Source: Exophiala sp. HKRS030 | Taxonomy: Eukaryota; Ascomycota; Eurotiomycetes; Chaetothyriales; Herpotrichiellaceae | Direction: 5' to 3' | DNA: 64,000 nt | Assembly (NCBI GenBank): GCA_023897205.1 | Contig: JAHWDD010000007.1 | Span: 1,674,001-1,738,000, forward strand | Shown: positions 12,098 through 23,435 of the stretch, one piece after another | How the letters are laid out: each line of letters opens with the position of its first letter | Position numbering within the stretch: the stretch's first letter is position 1 | The notes under the pieces: model-generated | Told to the model about the DNA's origin: nothing | The model's database searches: none | The model's input: only the letters and a program-made list of their open reading frames with translations | Program-made: the position numbers and the translations under genes

Positions 12098-12107
12098 TAC
12101 GGAGTAC
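12098..12107. promoter_or_regulatory. TACGGAGTAC element
   Basis: Full copy of the recurrent element, about 170 bp before the U2AF start at 12276 and just after a TATA-like GATAAAAG. Confidence 0.4.
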
Positions 12108-12275
12108 ATAGTCCACTCCTCTTGCCACCACTCTCTCCGCCCACAGCAGAAACGACGCATTTATTGATTCAATCCTTCAGCAGATCTCAGAAACTGCTAC
12201 TTTTGTGAACATACACACCAACACACACCTCTCACACTCCATTTCGAAAACCGTCTACCAGCCTATCATTCAGCC

Positions 12276-12905
12276 ATGGCCAACTACCTAGCCTCCATCT
12301 TCGGCACGGAGCAAGACAAGGTCAACTGCTCGTTCTACTACAAGATCGGCGCGTGCCGGCACGGCGACCGGTGCTCGCGAAAACACGTCAAACCCTCATA
12401 CTCGCAGACGATCCTCATGCCGAACCTGTACCAGAACCCGGCGTACGACCCGAAGAACAAGATGAACCCGTCACAGCTCCAGAACCACTTTGACGCCTTC
12501 TACGAGGACCTGTGGTGCGAGATGTGCAAGTACGGCGAGATCGAGGAGGTGGTCGTGTGCGACAACAACAACGACCACCTGATCGGCAACGTCTACGCCC
12601 GCTTCAAGTACGAGGACAGCGCCCAGGCCGCCTGCGACGCCCTCAACGGCCGGTGGTACGCCGCGCGCCCCGTCTACTGCGAACTCAGCCCCGTCACCGA
12701 CTTTAGAGAGGCTTGCTGTAGACTCAACTCCGGCGAGGGATGCGTCAGAGGAGGGTTTTGCAACTTCATCCACCGTAAAGAACCTAGCGCCGAACTCGAC
12801 CGAGAACTCGAACTCAGCACCAAGAAATGGTTGAAGGAGAGAGGTCGGGACGAACGAAGCGTCACCAGAAGCCCGTCCCCGGAACCCACGAGGAAGAGAT
12901 ATTGA
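12276..12905 (+). CDS. U2 snRNP auxiliary factor small subunit (U2AF35/U2AF23)
   Basis: Splicing factor that reads the 3' splice-site AG and pairs with the U2AF large subunit in the nucleus. A single uninterrupted exon gives 209 residues, near the usual size of the conserved core. Order of parts: first CCCH zinc finger (C18, C27, C33, H37 in CSFYYKIGACRHGDRCSRKH), a U2AF-homology RRM from about residue 65 to 140 with GNVYARFKYEDSAQAACDAL, and a second CCCH finger in CCRLNSGEGCVRGGFCNFIH. A short basic RS-like tail (SVTRSPSPEPTRKRY) follows. The gene has strong C/G third-position bias and no intron, unlike most neighbours. The start CAGCCATGGCC is in a good context. Identity very secure. Confidence 0.96.
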   Translation: MANYLASIFGTEQDKVNCSFYYKIGACRHGDRCSRKHVKPSYSQTILMPNLYQNPAYDPKNKMNPSQLQNHFDAFYEDLWCEMCKYGEIEEVVVCDNNNDHLIGNVYARFKYEDSAQAACDALNGRWYAARPVYCELSPVTDFREACCRLNSGEGCVRGGFCNFIHRKEPSAELDRELELSTKKWLKERGRDERSVTRSPSPEPTRKRY

Positions 12906-14016
12906 GTGCCCGCGGTCAGCCCGAAAAAAAAAACCCATTGGTATGGATAGGACTTCAGAGCGAGAGGAAGAAAAATAAAATTGGTCTCTGTGATACTCGA
13001 AAGGTCAGGACTCTCGACTAGAGATACAGCCTCACAACAACTTCTCGAAAGATGCGTACCACTCAACTATCTAAATACCCTGCGCGGGAACGGGATCGAA
13101 TACGGATGGAACGCGACCTCTCAAGAAGATCAAAAGGATAAGAATCCTGCGTATTCGGTCCGACGTGAAAAGTTGTTTTCTGAAGTTTTGTTCTCCGGCA
13201 ACTAAAGGCATCGCGCATCTGAAGAGTGGGCAAAACTCACAGGATGTGAAGACATCAGTGGCCACCTTAACCTGGGGTGGGTTGATCAACTTGTGCGCAC
13301 CGATCCCAGTCCCGAAGATCCAAGGGACTCGCACGTGAGAACACGCAACACGTGGCAAGTCTGTGGTATTGTCAAGTGTACTTCGTGTTTTGCACGTTGG
13401 CCACAACATGAGGTCTCCTTATCACCTGAGATTTGAGATGGGGATGCCCTGCCCCGTCCGATAGGGACATCATTCGATTCGCTTGTAGGCAAGAGATTTA
13501 GATAGCACTTGAGAATGCATCTTGATCAATCCTATCTCTTTCACTATTAGTTTCTTTTCAAAACCCGAGCATTAGGTTGTCTATAGCACCCAAGGGGACC
13601 GAGATAATATTTGAATAATAACCATCTATGTCTATTATCGGCCATCTATCGTGGGCCGGTGTAGTAACGTGTTTCGCGTCATGTCGTGATACAATTCCAC
13701 CTTCTTGCACGCTGGTGGTCTTTTGCTTGCCTCTGTCCATCCTTCTCATCCTCTGCCTCGACCTCAACTCTGACCTTCAACAGCGAAGGGATTTTCCCAC
13801 GAGCTCAACACGCAAGAGTGTTCAATATGATGCGTGCAGTATATTCATGTTGAGCGAACCTTTGTTGATTTGGAAAAAACAATACAATTCCCATGAAACC
13901 TTCAGTCGTGGATTTGTTCACTTGGAGAACAGAATATTCGATTTGTAAGGCGGCCGCTGGTGTGAGAATCTGTGCTCGGAAGGCATCCTGAATCCAGATC
14001 GAATTGATCGAGCTGG
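12906..14016. other. Convergent intergenic region
   Basis: Between the 3' ends of the U2AF gene and the small membrane-protein gene. A frame at 13805-14155 on the minus strand is a shadow of the latter gene. Nothing else recognised. Confidence 0.5.
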
Positions 14017-14356
14017 CTAGTTTTTGAACGGACCGACATTCAAAAACCATAACACGACCAGGACGACGGCGGCAATAACAATAAGGAAACTCAGAGCTAT
14101 TAACCAGCCTACGATTCTCGTTCTTCTTTGCTTCTTTCGATTTCGTTCGAGCCATGTGGCACTGTCATGAATCGTTAGTCCTTGCTCTCCATGCTTCCCG
14201 GTCCAATATTTCGCCTGCCACGTACGTATGTTTTAATCCGCCGTTGGACGATGAAGTAGATGTAGACCTCGAGTCAGACATGTTCCCCTTCTCTTCATCC
14301 ATGTGTACCGCCATCGAAAATCGGCGCCAGAAGGCCGGGTCGCGGACACCTGCCAT
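14017..14356 (-). CDS. Small single-pass membrane protein, conserved in filamentous fungi
   Basis: Function unknown. Two exons on the minus strand (14356-14226 and 14161-14017) give 91 residues; the 64-bp intron has a GTACGT donor and an ACTAAC branch site followed by an ACAG acceptor. The N-terminus MAGVRDPAFWRRFSMAVHMDEE resembles an opening I recall from small uncharacterised fungal proteins. A Ser-rich linker follows, then a strongly basic stretch (WLERNRKKQRRTR) directly before one hydrophobic helix (GWLIALSFLIVIAAVVLVVLWFL). Only about six residues follow the helix, so the protein is probably tail-anchored, with its basic N-terminal part in the cytosol. No catalytic motif. The spliced reading is needed because the unspliced frame ends early. 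Confidence 0.72.
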
Positions 14357-15630
14357 GATTGATATGGTCCGCCCCCAGCGTGGTGAGTTTGTCGGTTTGT
14401 TTGATTTTTCCCTTTTGCCTTTTTGGTCGAAAAGATTCGAGGAGTTCTTTAGGAGGCGGGAAGTCGTCGCCAGAGGCGTTTAATTCAGGTCTGGTATGTT
14501 TTTCGTGCTTTGGCTTTCGCTGCTGAAAACAAAACAGGCACAAAACTAATCTTTCTCAAAAAAACGAGCGGACGATACTGAGGCACGAAACGAGTGAGTG
14601 CAACAGATCTCGGAAACCAAAAAAGCAAAAGAAAGACAAACGACAAGGGGAGTATGTAGCAAGAGCAACTCGGATCACATCCTTGGAAAGCAAGAAGAAA
14701 GAACAATTCAAGGAACAAAAAGGCAGGAAGTAACAACAGTGTTACATGTCCAGGAACCAGGGAGGATCCCATGGATTCGTTTTCTAATTAGCTTACCGTA
14801 ACGAAACTCTTATCCAAGAGCCTCAATCAACAATTCGAAACCCACATGCTTTCCCAGGTCGTGTTTGTGCGTACCTCGCAAAAAGCTGATTTCCATCGAC
14901 CCAGGCCCTTCCATGTGACAAGGTTTTGGACAAGGCGATTTTGGAAACAGTGGGCGTCGGGATAAACAATCTCATCGACGCCAATCAACACGGACAACAT
15001 CCGCGATTGGCCAGGGTTATCGTCTCCAAAGGCCTCTCTTCGAGTAAATGTCACTGCACCGGGAGGCTTGCCTATCTCGTAGATGGGATCCAATGGTGAG
15101 CTAGCAACTCGAGGTGATAAGGTGAGTGGATGTCGACAGAGAGCAAAACGAGAGACAGGAGTTGCTGGGCCAGGGACATGCTTGGGTCAAGGTGGAGTTG
15201 TTGGCGAAATTGCCATTATGCAGAGTTCGGCCACTTTTAATCACCGGCGAAAGAGTGAGAAAAAGGAGGGAATTAATTGGCCCAAGGCTGTGGCTGAGCC
15301 TCGTCACGTGCGAAATGTCAAACGTCGCTCTACAGTCCTACTGTACGCTGGGACATACTCCACAGAAACTCGAACGAATAGTCCACGCGATGAACTCATT
15401 CGGGCATTTTGTTTACGCGGTCTGTTTTGCGTTTCAAGATGATGTTGTACAGTACCGGGCAGGGGGCTTCGACTCATATGTAAGTTATATTAGGTGGTCA
15501 AGAGCTACACGTATCAAGCCCGGGGCAAGGAACCCCTCTACATTTTGTCCGTGTACGTCTGCATAATTCGAGAATAATTGAGTTCGTCCACCACTGGCTA
15601 CGGCATCCAGTACGATCTTGCAGTCTTTCC
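14357..15630. other. Intergenic region
   Basis: Upstream of the small membrane-protein gene and downstream of the TRI12-like transporter. Frames at 14827-15093 (minus) and 15126-15566 (plus) lack ATG starts or family motifs. No gene or repeat supported. Confidence 0.45.
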
Positions 15631-17654
15631 TTAGGCCTTGTCAAGCTCTGGAGCTTTGACATGTTCCACTGTGGCTTCCACCTTCTCAGTCATCAAGTCC
15701 TTCACACCCTTCAGGAACCAGATTGCCACCAAGGCCAGGACAACGAAGGGGATGATACTCGCCCATGCAAGTCGGTATGCGTGAGCATACTCCCAGTGGC
15801 TTGCATCCATGGTCGTGTCCAGGATGGTGCTGTTCAAGCCTTTGACTTCTCCAAACCCAGCACCAGTGGCTAGAGCTTGGAACAACGCTGGTAGGGAAGA
15901 TTGAGGTAAGCCAGCCTGTACAGCTGCATTGCCAACCTTGGTGTCATAGGACTTCAATTTGCCATTGATGATGGCATCCAATACGGCAGATCCAAACGCT
16001 CCTCCAATTGCTCGAGCAGAAAACCCGAGACCAGTGGCCGTGGACAGGAAGGCGTGTGGTGCAGTGAACTGGATCAGGGCCACGATAAGAGTCAATGGCC
16101 CAGACTGACCGATACCCGAAAGCACGTTGAAACCAATCTGTGCCTTGTTCATGTTCGGAGTGATGACCGCATAACAAATTGTTCTGTTCTTGATTAGCGG
16201 CAATTTTCCATTTGTCCCAACATTCTTTGGACTTACACAGCTAGGAAGATGATAAACGTCAAGATCAATGGAGATTTCAGATCCTTGTATTTTGTGGCGT
16301 ACAAACTTGAGATCACGTCAGTCATGGTTGTGTACCCAAAGTCAATGGCAATGCTTACGTGATTGGGATCGAAACAAATAGGGTGACCAAGTTGTAGGAC
16401 AATTGCCTGATGGAGATCTTCCAGGCATTGGTTTGGAACCCGAGATTCAGCACGATTTGAGGCGTCACGCTGTTCACAGCACTGTAGAAGAGCCAACCCT
16501 CGACCGCGAATGCGAAGACAGACAGTGCGAAGTTCGGCGAACCCTTAAAGAAGACGTGGGCAACCAAACCATCAGATCGACCCTTCCATTCTGTTGAGAT
16601 CAGTTAGTCTGTCGCGCTGTGCGAGTACCGAGGAAGGAATGGAGGCCACCCACCATAAATGCAGAACAATGCGAGGAAGCCGAAACCAATGCCCAAAGGC
16701 GCTGCCACATGGGCATCCGACCAAGCATATGCACCGCCTGCCCAATCCAAGGCCAAGAGAAGCAGGGTACATGCGGCGATGAAAAGGAAAGATCCAATAG
16801 GATCACAAGCCCAGGCAAGTTGTTTGAAGGACATCTTCGGGTAGTCCGAACGACGGACGGGGTGGTAGAAGAGAAGCAATCCCACACAAGTGGCCAAATG
16901 GAAGGCCGCTTGCATCCAGAAGATGTCACGCCAACCGGACGGACTGGCATTTGTGACTCCTCCTGACCCAAGGGTTCCAACACTACACGCGTAGTTAGCA
17001 GTCGTGTTCTGGGAGAGGGAGTCTGGTAGCATACAGTCCACCAACAGCACCTCCGAGGAAAGCGAAGCCATTAGCCAGAGCTCTGTACTTCAGAGGTAGC
17101 ACTTCACTGGGAATGGCTTGGACGATGGAGATGGTGCTCAAGGTCACGCCAATGAGTATACCACCGCCAATCAACATGGACATGGAAGTAGCTTTTGCTG
17201 ATACAACGGCACCAACAAATGCAATCAATGGAGGAATCGAAGCAAGGTACTTTCGGTCCAGGACATCACTGAGTCGACCGACGATTGGTGAAAGCACGCT
17301 TTGCATCAGCAGAGGTCCCTCTGTTGATCCTGGTTAGCAACAGAAGACGAGGTAAGTATGATGCTGGTACGAACGAATGATCCATCCAGCGATTGAGCCA
17401 TCACCAAGATCTCGGATGATGAACGCGATGACCGATCCTGCAGCGACGACAACAAAGACCTGTGCCATGATGGCGAAACAGGTGACAAAAACAACCAGCC
17501 ATGATCGCCAGCTCAAGTTGATATGTTCAGCCTCATTGAGTTCCTGAATGTGTTCCATGGGAGCCTCAAACTCGGTGGCGTGGGCGCGTTGTTGCCGTGC
17601 TGGAGCATTTTCAATGACCTCTGTGGTCTCATTGAGCTCTTTCTCGGCCGTCAT
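15631..17654 (-). CDS. MFS transporter, TRI12/siderophore-like (DHA2-type, 14 TM)
   Basis: Membrane exporter or siderophore-type permease. Six exons on the minus strand (17654-17375, 17329-17035, 16982-16654, 16590-16359, 16305-16237, 16183-15631) give 585 residues. A 47-residue hydrophilic N-tail leads into LSWRSWLVVFVTCFAIMAQVF, the typical start of the TRI12 group. The MFS A-motif appears as SPIVGRLSDVLDRKY, and further fingerprints are ALANGFAFLGGAVGGL and HAFLSTATGLGFSARAIGGAFGSAV. Helix count by eye is about 14. The last splice uses the internal acceptor at GAACAG so that the frame continues as LAVTICYAVITPN. It lies next to a Zn2Cys6 gene on the same strand, separated by 2 kb. Substrate unknown; toxin, siderophore or xenobiotic export are all possible. 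Confidence 0.88.
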
Positions 17655-19641
17655 GATGGCGGTGCCAGGTATCAGGCGACGAAATGATGTCGGAGGTCAA
17701 GCAGAGGCACAAAGAAGAAGAAATTTTGATGAGGGAACTGGCTCGTTTGCCTCACATGGATCCCTAGTGGGATATATAGAGCCCCGAGGTATCAATGCAG
17801 GGCGAGCCGCACCAACACTAGTCCACCCCGGCAGTTGATCTATCCTCCCATATCGGGTGAATCCCGCGGGAGGCCTATTCTCTAAGCGACAAAATCCTGG
17901 AGAGCATGTCGGTGGAGTTGGCGAGCACAACCAATCTGCTGATTCGTCTGGGGTAGCCCGAGGCAGCAAATTTGTCAAATTTACACGGCACGTGGCTTTT
18001 TTGTTCGGGTCTCGACTGAAGGAACACAGCCGCCTCGAAGGTATTCCCTGTAATGTGATGCCGAAGGGGTCTACAGAGTAAGATAGTGGGACTTGAATCA
18101 AGTGGGAGAATCCCAGAGTTCGGGGGAGGGAACAAGGCGCCGGTGGCATTTTGCGGAGAATGCCTGTACAGAAGAGACAGTCCAATCACGAGGAAGATGA
18201 TGAGGTAATCTTGACATCTAGACTGAGGGCGCTCCCTCACAGCATCTCACATCACAACAGCAGTCTAACTGACGAGAATAAGTGACACGAGGGATTAGGA
18301 ACCATGCTAGATACCTCAGGTAGGTATCTAGCGCCCCACAGGGGCCATGCAGAATCGAGGGCGTTCCTTTTCGCACCCCAGACAATGACTTCGGGGCCGA
18401 CTGGCCCTTCGACTGGCGCAAACGATAACCTCGAGCCCGACTACCCCCTCGGCAACTTTGCCAAAAGAACGCAACGTCAATGATGATTCCATGACACTAC
18501 CTATCCAAGTGAATGGATAGAGACATATCGGCCTGGGGGCGTCATTCTGTCAATTTGGGAGACAGTTTCAAGAGTGTATAGTACCAGAGCATCCGTAAAC
18601 TGGGCCACGGCTCATTTTCAACTGTCTGGTTAGCCAGAGACACAATGTCGGTGACGACCGATCATTTCTACAGCTAGAGAGCACTGACTCCAATGTTTTG
18701 TTGCGAGAACTCACGCTACGTGGCATTGAAGGTGATGGGGGCTCTGGAATCTTCAACCGAGACGTCAATGCGAGAGCCAATCAACGAGCGCTGCCCACAC
18801 GATCCCCTGAGCCAATCCATCGTGACCAATTTGGATTCATTTCAACACTTGGGACCCAACGGAGCTCATCATTGCATAGTATCTGAGCCCAATGTGGGAC
18901 TTAGACCGCCGTGCCAAGAAGTAGCCTGTTATACTCTGTAATAGTCCAGTCAAAGACGTTGTCGTGTTCGGACCCCTGTCGTCGGAAGAGCTTAGCGAAC
19001 AATTGTTGATTGTACCGATGGTCTGGTTCGCCTGTATCCCGCGGGCCCCTGATATAATGAACATGCTCTGCGAATTCGACTGGAAGGTCAGCACAAAGGT
19101 CTCCGGCAGTAATGGGCTTCTTTTATTGCAAAACAAGCAGATATTTGGCGTCGCCCCTTCCGGCCTATGCCCGGGAGAGATTTTTTCGGGCTTAATGTCT
19201 CGGTGAAGGTATGAAGACGTTGAAGGAGTTGGTTTAGCCAGCATTCAGGGTCGCCTTCAGAGAGATGGAACTGCCACATAATCCAAACAGGTCCTCTAGA
19301 TTGGCCCCAAGATGGTTCAAAAACCATGGCATTGAAATCGCCTATCTGCCCTTGCCAGAAGACTCGCGGGAAGCCGACTTGACCACCTAATCCCTCGTAG
19401 TCGTCCAACTTCCTCGACAAGGAGAGGCTGTTATGTACCGGTGTCTGGCTGTCAGCTTCGTCGACATCTGGATCTCATTTCCTGAGAGTCTTGTCAAGTA
19501 GACGCTCCAGTTTACCGAAGCGTGACACGATTGAAGCCTTGAGCTCAGCAACAATTGGACCAAATCCAAAGTCCTTTGCAGTCTCTTTTGCAGTCCGCAG
19601 GGGTAAAGACAGCACTGGATGGTATAGGTTATACCCGATGG
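17655..19641. other. Two-kilobase intergenic region
   Basis: Promoter of the TRI12-like gene and 3' region of the regulator at 19642-21862. It contains an 11-bp perfect inverted repeat at 18306-18332. Short frames (18693-18941, 18837-19244) show no family signature. No gene supported. Confidence 0.5.
18306..18332. repeat. Perfect 11-bp inverted repeat (5-nt spacer)
   Basis: GCTAGATACCT and its exact reverse complement AGGTATCTAGC are separated by five bases. It could form a hairpin or be a dyad binding site. It lies about 650 bp upstream of the TRI12-like start. Confidence 0.6.
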
Positions 19642-21862
19642 TCATATCTCAATCATTTGCTTAAGTGCGTTCAAAACGTCCACATCCTGAGGATGGATCG
19701 TGTAAGGGAGGACCTGCTCAAAAGTTTCGGCCAAGTCATGCAGCAGGCGGTGGCGTGCCCTGATCTTATCCTGCTCCGGGAATGCCACCTGTTGATCTCC
19801 GACATTCTTCTTCAATTCACTTGCGAGGTAGAACGCACAGCCCAGACAGATGTGCATGATGATCCATAGACGGCTAGCCTGGTAGTCTGCTTTCCGTAAA
19901 GACATGAATCGACGAAGAATTGTCTCACAACGGCTCGTACATGCCATGCTCTGGGCCTCGGTAGCTTCTGGTGTTTCCCATCCTGTCATCACCGAAGGAG
20001 ACGCAGATTGGAGACCATTTGCAAACAGTGGTGGGGCTGTCAGGTGGTGCCGATGAAGCTGGAACATGAAGAAGCTGACGAATATCTGAAACACATCGTG
20101 AAGCACACGCTGATCGTCATCTTTACAGCTAGCACGGTTTCGCAAGTATTCTTCAGCTGAAGCTTCCCATAAAAGAATCTGCTCGGTGGCAACTTGGAAT
20201 CGCACTGCTGGGAGAGCTCGTAAGCCGGTGCGGCGCGAATGGGTCCATTCGTGGTATATGTCGTTCATCACCATAGCAAGTCCATAACAGCTCTCCAGAT
20301 ACGGATATCCTTTCGGATTAGGGGGTCGGGGGATTCGCTGGACAGAGCCATCCACGAAAGCAGATGGAGATCGATCGTAGCATAAAGAGATCGTGGTGTC
20401 CTGCCAAACAAGGCCTTGCCTAGATGGTAGTGTTAATCGGAGAAAATAAGAGACAGTTGGCAAGGTCTATCTCATACCACAATAGCCAAGATTGGCGCTC
20501 AATGTCGCTGGAGTCCTTGGATGGTGGCGGCACGCAATGTATGCCTATGGACTGCGCCGCACGGATCGCCATTCCTGAGGGTAGAATGAGTTTTGTGTCT
20601 GAACACTCAATAGGAAGCGGCGTGCTTACCTAGCAATGACCAAGATGCAGCGGGGTTGGCCTGGACTCGTAGTATTGCGGCTAGGCCGGCGAGTACGCGC
20701 ACGTTGCCGACCGTTGGCTGAAGAAGATAGTTGTCGATCCGCAGAAGCTCAAAGGCGCAACAGACTATGATTGCAGGTCGTAAGCCAATTTGCCTTGGAA
20801 ACGCATGGAGAAGACGCAGGCGCCATACCGAAGACTCTAGAACTTAACTCCATGTCAGGCCGATGAACCCCGCCATAGGAGCACCCGCCTGCAAGCGCGA
20901 CAAAGAGGAGTGCAAGCCACGACGTGGGTCGAAGCTCGCTTTCTGTCTTCTGGCCATTAGAACGTTCCCTCCAAAAGCCCTTGGCATCCGCAGCAAACTC
21001 GTGTAAGGGAACCGACGGGGAGACGAGGTTGGTGGATCCTTCAAAAGAAGCCATACACCTAAGAAAACGGCGATTAGCTTGAACCATGCCTTGTTGCGCC
21101 AAAGGTGACATACTGCTCAAAGGTTTCATCGTCTGGCAGGGCGAGGCAGATGTCTTCCACTGTGGCCCCTGGTGTCCAAAGGCTAGTGAAAGGATGTGTA
21201 GAGCCCGTGTCCGTCATGTATAGCAGCTTCATGGTCTCGTATGCCGAGTGTCGAGACCTACCTTTCCCAGCTTCTGATTGTGGACCAGCTGCCATGGGAT
21301 GAGGGCATTTGAGATTGTCGACGAGGATCGAGGCCAATGACTCGGTTCCAATGTGCGCAAATGAACCATTTCCATCTGCTGCGGCAGTGGCTGTTGGCGC
21401 GAGGCCTGGTGAAATCTGCTGATACCCTGGGGCAACCGAAACTGAGCGCATGAAATTGGAGCTGCTGTCGTCCCCCTGCAGTTTATTCGCATACTCTTGA
21501 AGTGCTTCAGAAGAACCCAGGCGTCTGACCACCTCCTCTGCGATTGTTTGCATTCTACATTCGAGATCTGCAAGCGCCGCTACTCGATCTCTGGTCGATG
21601 TATTCGATGCTCTAGAATGCGCAAAACCATGTTGGCTCCGCACTTGGCCGTTCTGGTCTAGATACACACAGAGCGTGGGTTGTTCATGCTTGACGCAATT
21701 TCCACAAGGGTTCATATGATCACAACGTATCTTTCGGCAGCGGCATGGGTAACATGCCTTTGGGTAAGACTTACGCCGCCTTTTTGCGAGTAGCTGGTTG
21801 ATTTTTTGGACGCTAGGAGCCTCATTTGGAGGTCCCTCATGCTGGACGTTGGAACTCGCCAT
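19642..21862 (-). CDS. Zn2Cys6 fungal-specific transcription factor
   Basis: Nuclear DNA-binding regulator. Five exons on the minus strand (21862-21114, 21058-20829, 20764-20630, 20574-20478, 20419-19642) give 662 residues. The zinc cluster is at about residues 38-66 (CYPCRCRKIRCDHMNPCGNC...C) after a basic KRRRKSYPKA lead; a linker of about 150 residues follows. The middle homology region is recognisable in FVCCAFELLRIDNYLLQPTVG, LRVQANPAASWSLLG, AIRAAQSIGIH and ERQSWLLWYEIDL. Later RFQVATEQILLWEASAEEYL and TSRCETILRRF fit the same family. The ATG at 21862 is used rather than an upstream TTG. It faces the metabolic cluster to its right and, with the TRI12-like gene on the left, is a candidate local regulator. 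Target genes not shown by the sequence. Confidence 0.88.
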
Positions 21863-22245
21863 CAAACCGCCTGGCCCTCGTTTCCTGGCGAGAGCGGTCC
21901 AAGAACCTTATTCCTGAGAACGCCGAATTCGTTTTTGCACACACAATGTCCGCCAGATTGAAAGAGGCAAGCGGCTCGCTTTAGGAAGAACTATGTAAAT
22001 TGTTTTAAATGAGAACGTCTGGCGTAACCTGAACAATAAATCACAACGATCACGGAAGTCGTGAGATTGAGGCGATAAGAAAGACCAAGACATCGACATA
22101 TGGGCCCCATGATCAAGACCCCACTCGAGCCGAGCGTAGTCCGTACTAAACTAGCAAACTGCCCAATTCAACTGCAAGAGCTTCGAGCCCATGAATTCAG
22201 GTCTTTCGGGGAACCAGGCTGTTTATTATAGCCGCTGAGATACAC
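21863..22245. other. Regulator promoter region
   Basis: Between the regulator start and the tail of the SDR pseudogene. No gene or repeat noticed. Confidence 0.4.
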
Positions 22246-23435
22246 TCAAACCACTCTGAAATCACTGATAACGCTGCTATGGCAAGACGAAAGACAATTT
22301 AGATATCTAGACGTGGAAACTACTCGGTGGCTCGCTCCTTGCCCACAACAGTGGCCGCGGCACTCGAAGTACAGAACATTTTGCTTGCCAAGGTACGCCC
22401 GTATAGAAGCCTCCAACATGGCTTTTTGCATACCCTTCCAAGGTTCAATCTCGAAGTCATCTAACTGTGGCTCGATATAGCCGTTGGGAGCTATTGAACG
22501 CGGCACAACCATCAGATATCGGCCTGCTTCACCTTAGTCAGCAATTGCTCCTCGTAGCTGTCAGCAAAGTCGCTACCATTGATATTTGTATCACAAGCGA
22601 CTCTCAGCACAGCTAGCGTACAATCTGCGATTTCTGCGAATTCAATGCCTTTTGAAGTCAAGATGTCGACGATATGCGGCTTTATGAGCGAGGTCTTGGT
22701 GTACCTTGAGAGGGAGCACCGTTAGCTCCACACATCCAGTCTCCAACTGACATCTTACCACGGGCCGATACTATTCACTCGGATACCCTCCGCCCTCGAC
22801 GTACGCCTTGCACACGCCGTGAGACTTCGAAGCCCAAACTTCGACGTCTGGTACAAGAAGGAGCCAAGAAGGAGCCGGGGTGGTCAAGGTAGGCGGCAAC
22901 GCTACCCTTGATAATGATGCACCGATCTCGACTGGGTGTTTGGGGGTGGAGACGGTGGTTGTTCTTGTGAAGGTAAGAAATGCAATTGGATTTGGCACAA
23001 GATCCCTTCCTCCAAACACTTAGAGAGGGGGTAGGTCTGTAGCATTATGCCATCTCTCCGTGGCACCACAATGCGGCATCGAGCACAAACCATCCTAGTT
23101 CGGCAACCAGCTTCCGACCCCTGTCCTCATTGATGTCGCCGATAGTCACAAACGCCCTACAGGAAAGACGATACTCAGTCCACGGTACAATAGTCTTCTC
23201 GAGCTTTGACTTACCCTGCGGGGGCAAACGCACGCGCATGATTCTCGCCGAAACCGCTTGCCCCTGTGCTCAATTCTGTGTCAGTCTCGTTTCGACGCAT
23301 CCGCACCTAAGCCATGCAGCAACACTAGGACTCTCTCTTACCTCCCGTAACGACCACACTCTTGCCTCTAAGCGTCGTGGTGTCTGGCTTGACCGAAACG
23401 TCGACCGTTTTATTGGTGTATGTCGATGAAGCCAT
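22246..23435 (-). pseudogene. Broken short-chain dehydrogenase/reductase (15-PGDH-like fungal type)
   Basis: Remains of an NAD(P)-dependent SDR. The N-terminus is intact in pieces: ATG at 23435, RGKSVVVTGG, a spliced GASGFGENHARAFAPAG and FVTIGDINEDRGRKLVAELG, the normal nucleotide-binding half. After this the frame fails. The stretch that should carry the NAG motif and the substrate-side helix is missing or scrambled. A further segment, KGSVAAYLDHPGSFL, runs into a perfect 11-bp tandem duplication (22855-22865 and 22866-22876) that shifts the frame. Beyond it, in another frame, the catalytic YQTSK motif and RVNSIGPW are preserved, and the C-terminal exons (YTKTSLIKPHIVDILTSKG and later MVVPRSIAPNGYIEP) are open with usable splice sites. 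The gene must have been functional until recently. It is head-to-head with the hydrolase at 23966, suggesting it once belonged to the cluster. Confidence 0.8.
22855..22876. repeat. 11-bp perfect tandem duplication inside SDR pseudogene
   Basis: AAGAAGGAGCC occurs twice in direct succession. Removing one copy restores the reading frame from GSF to LYQTSK on the minus strand, so this is most simply a slippage duplication that inactivated the gene. Confidence 0.85.

Larger units (their letters stand above)
10668..12275. other. Divergent intergenic region between cox Vb and U2AF genes
   Basis: Upstream regions of two housekeeping genes. A CCAAT box lies on the minus strand at 10784-10788, and a TACGGAGTAC element at 12098-12107 with a TATA-like GATAAAAG at about 12080 precede the U2AF gene. 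No other gene supported. Confidence 0.5.

Noticed and set aside
15126..15566. 146-codon plus-strand open frame
   Set aside because: No family features and no splice partners; composition looks random.
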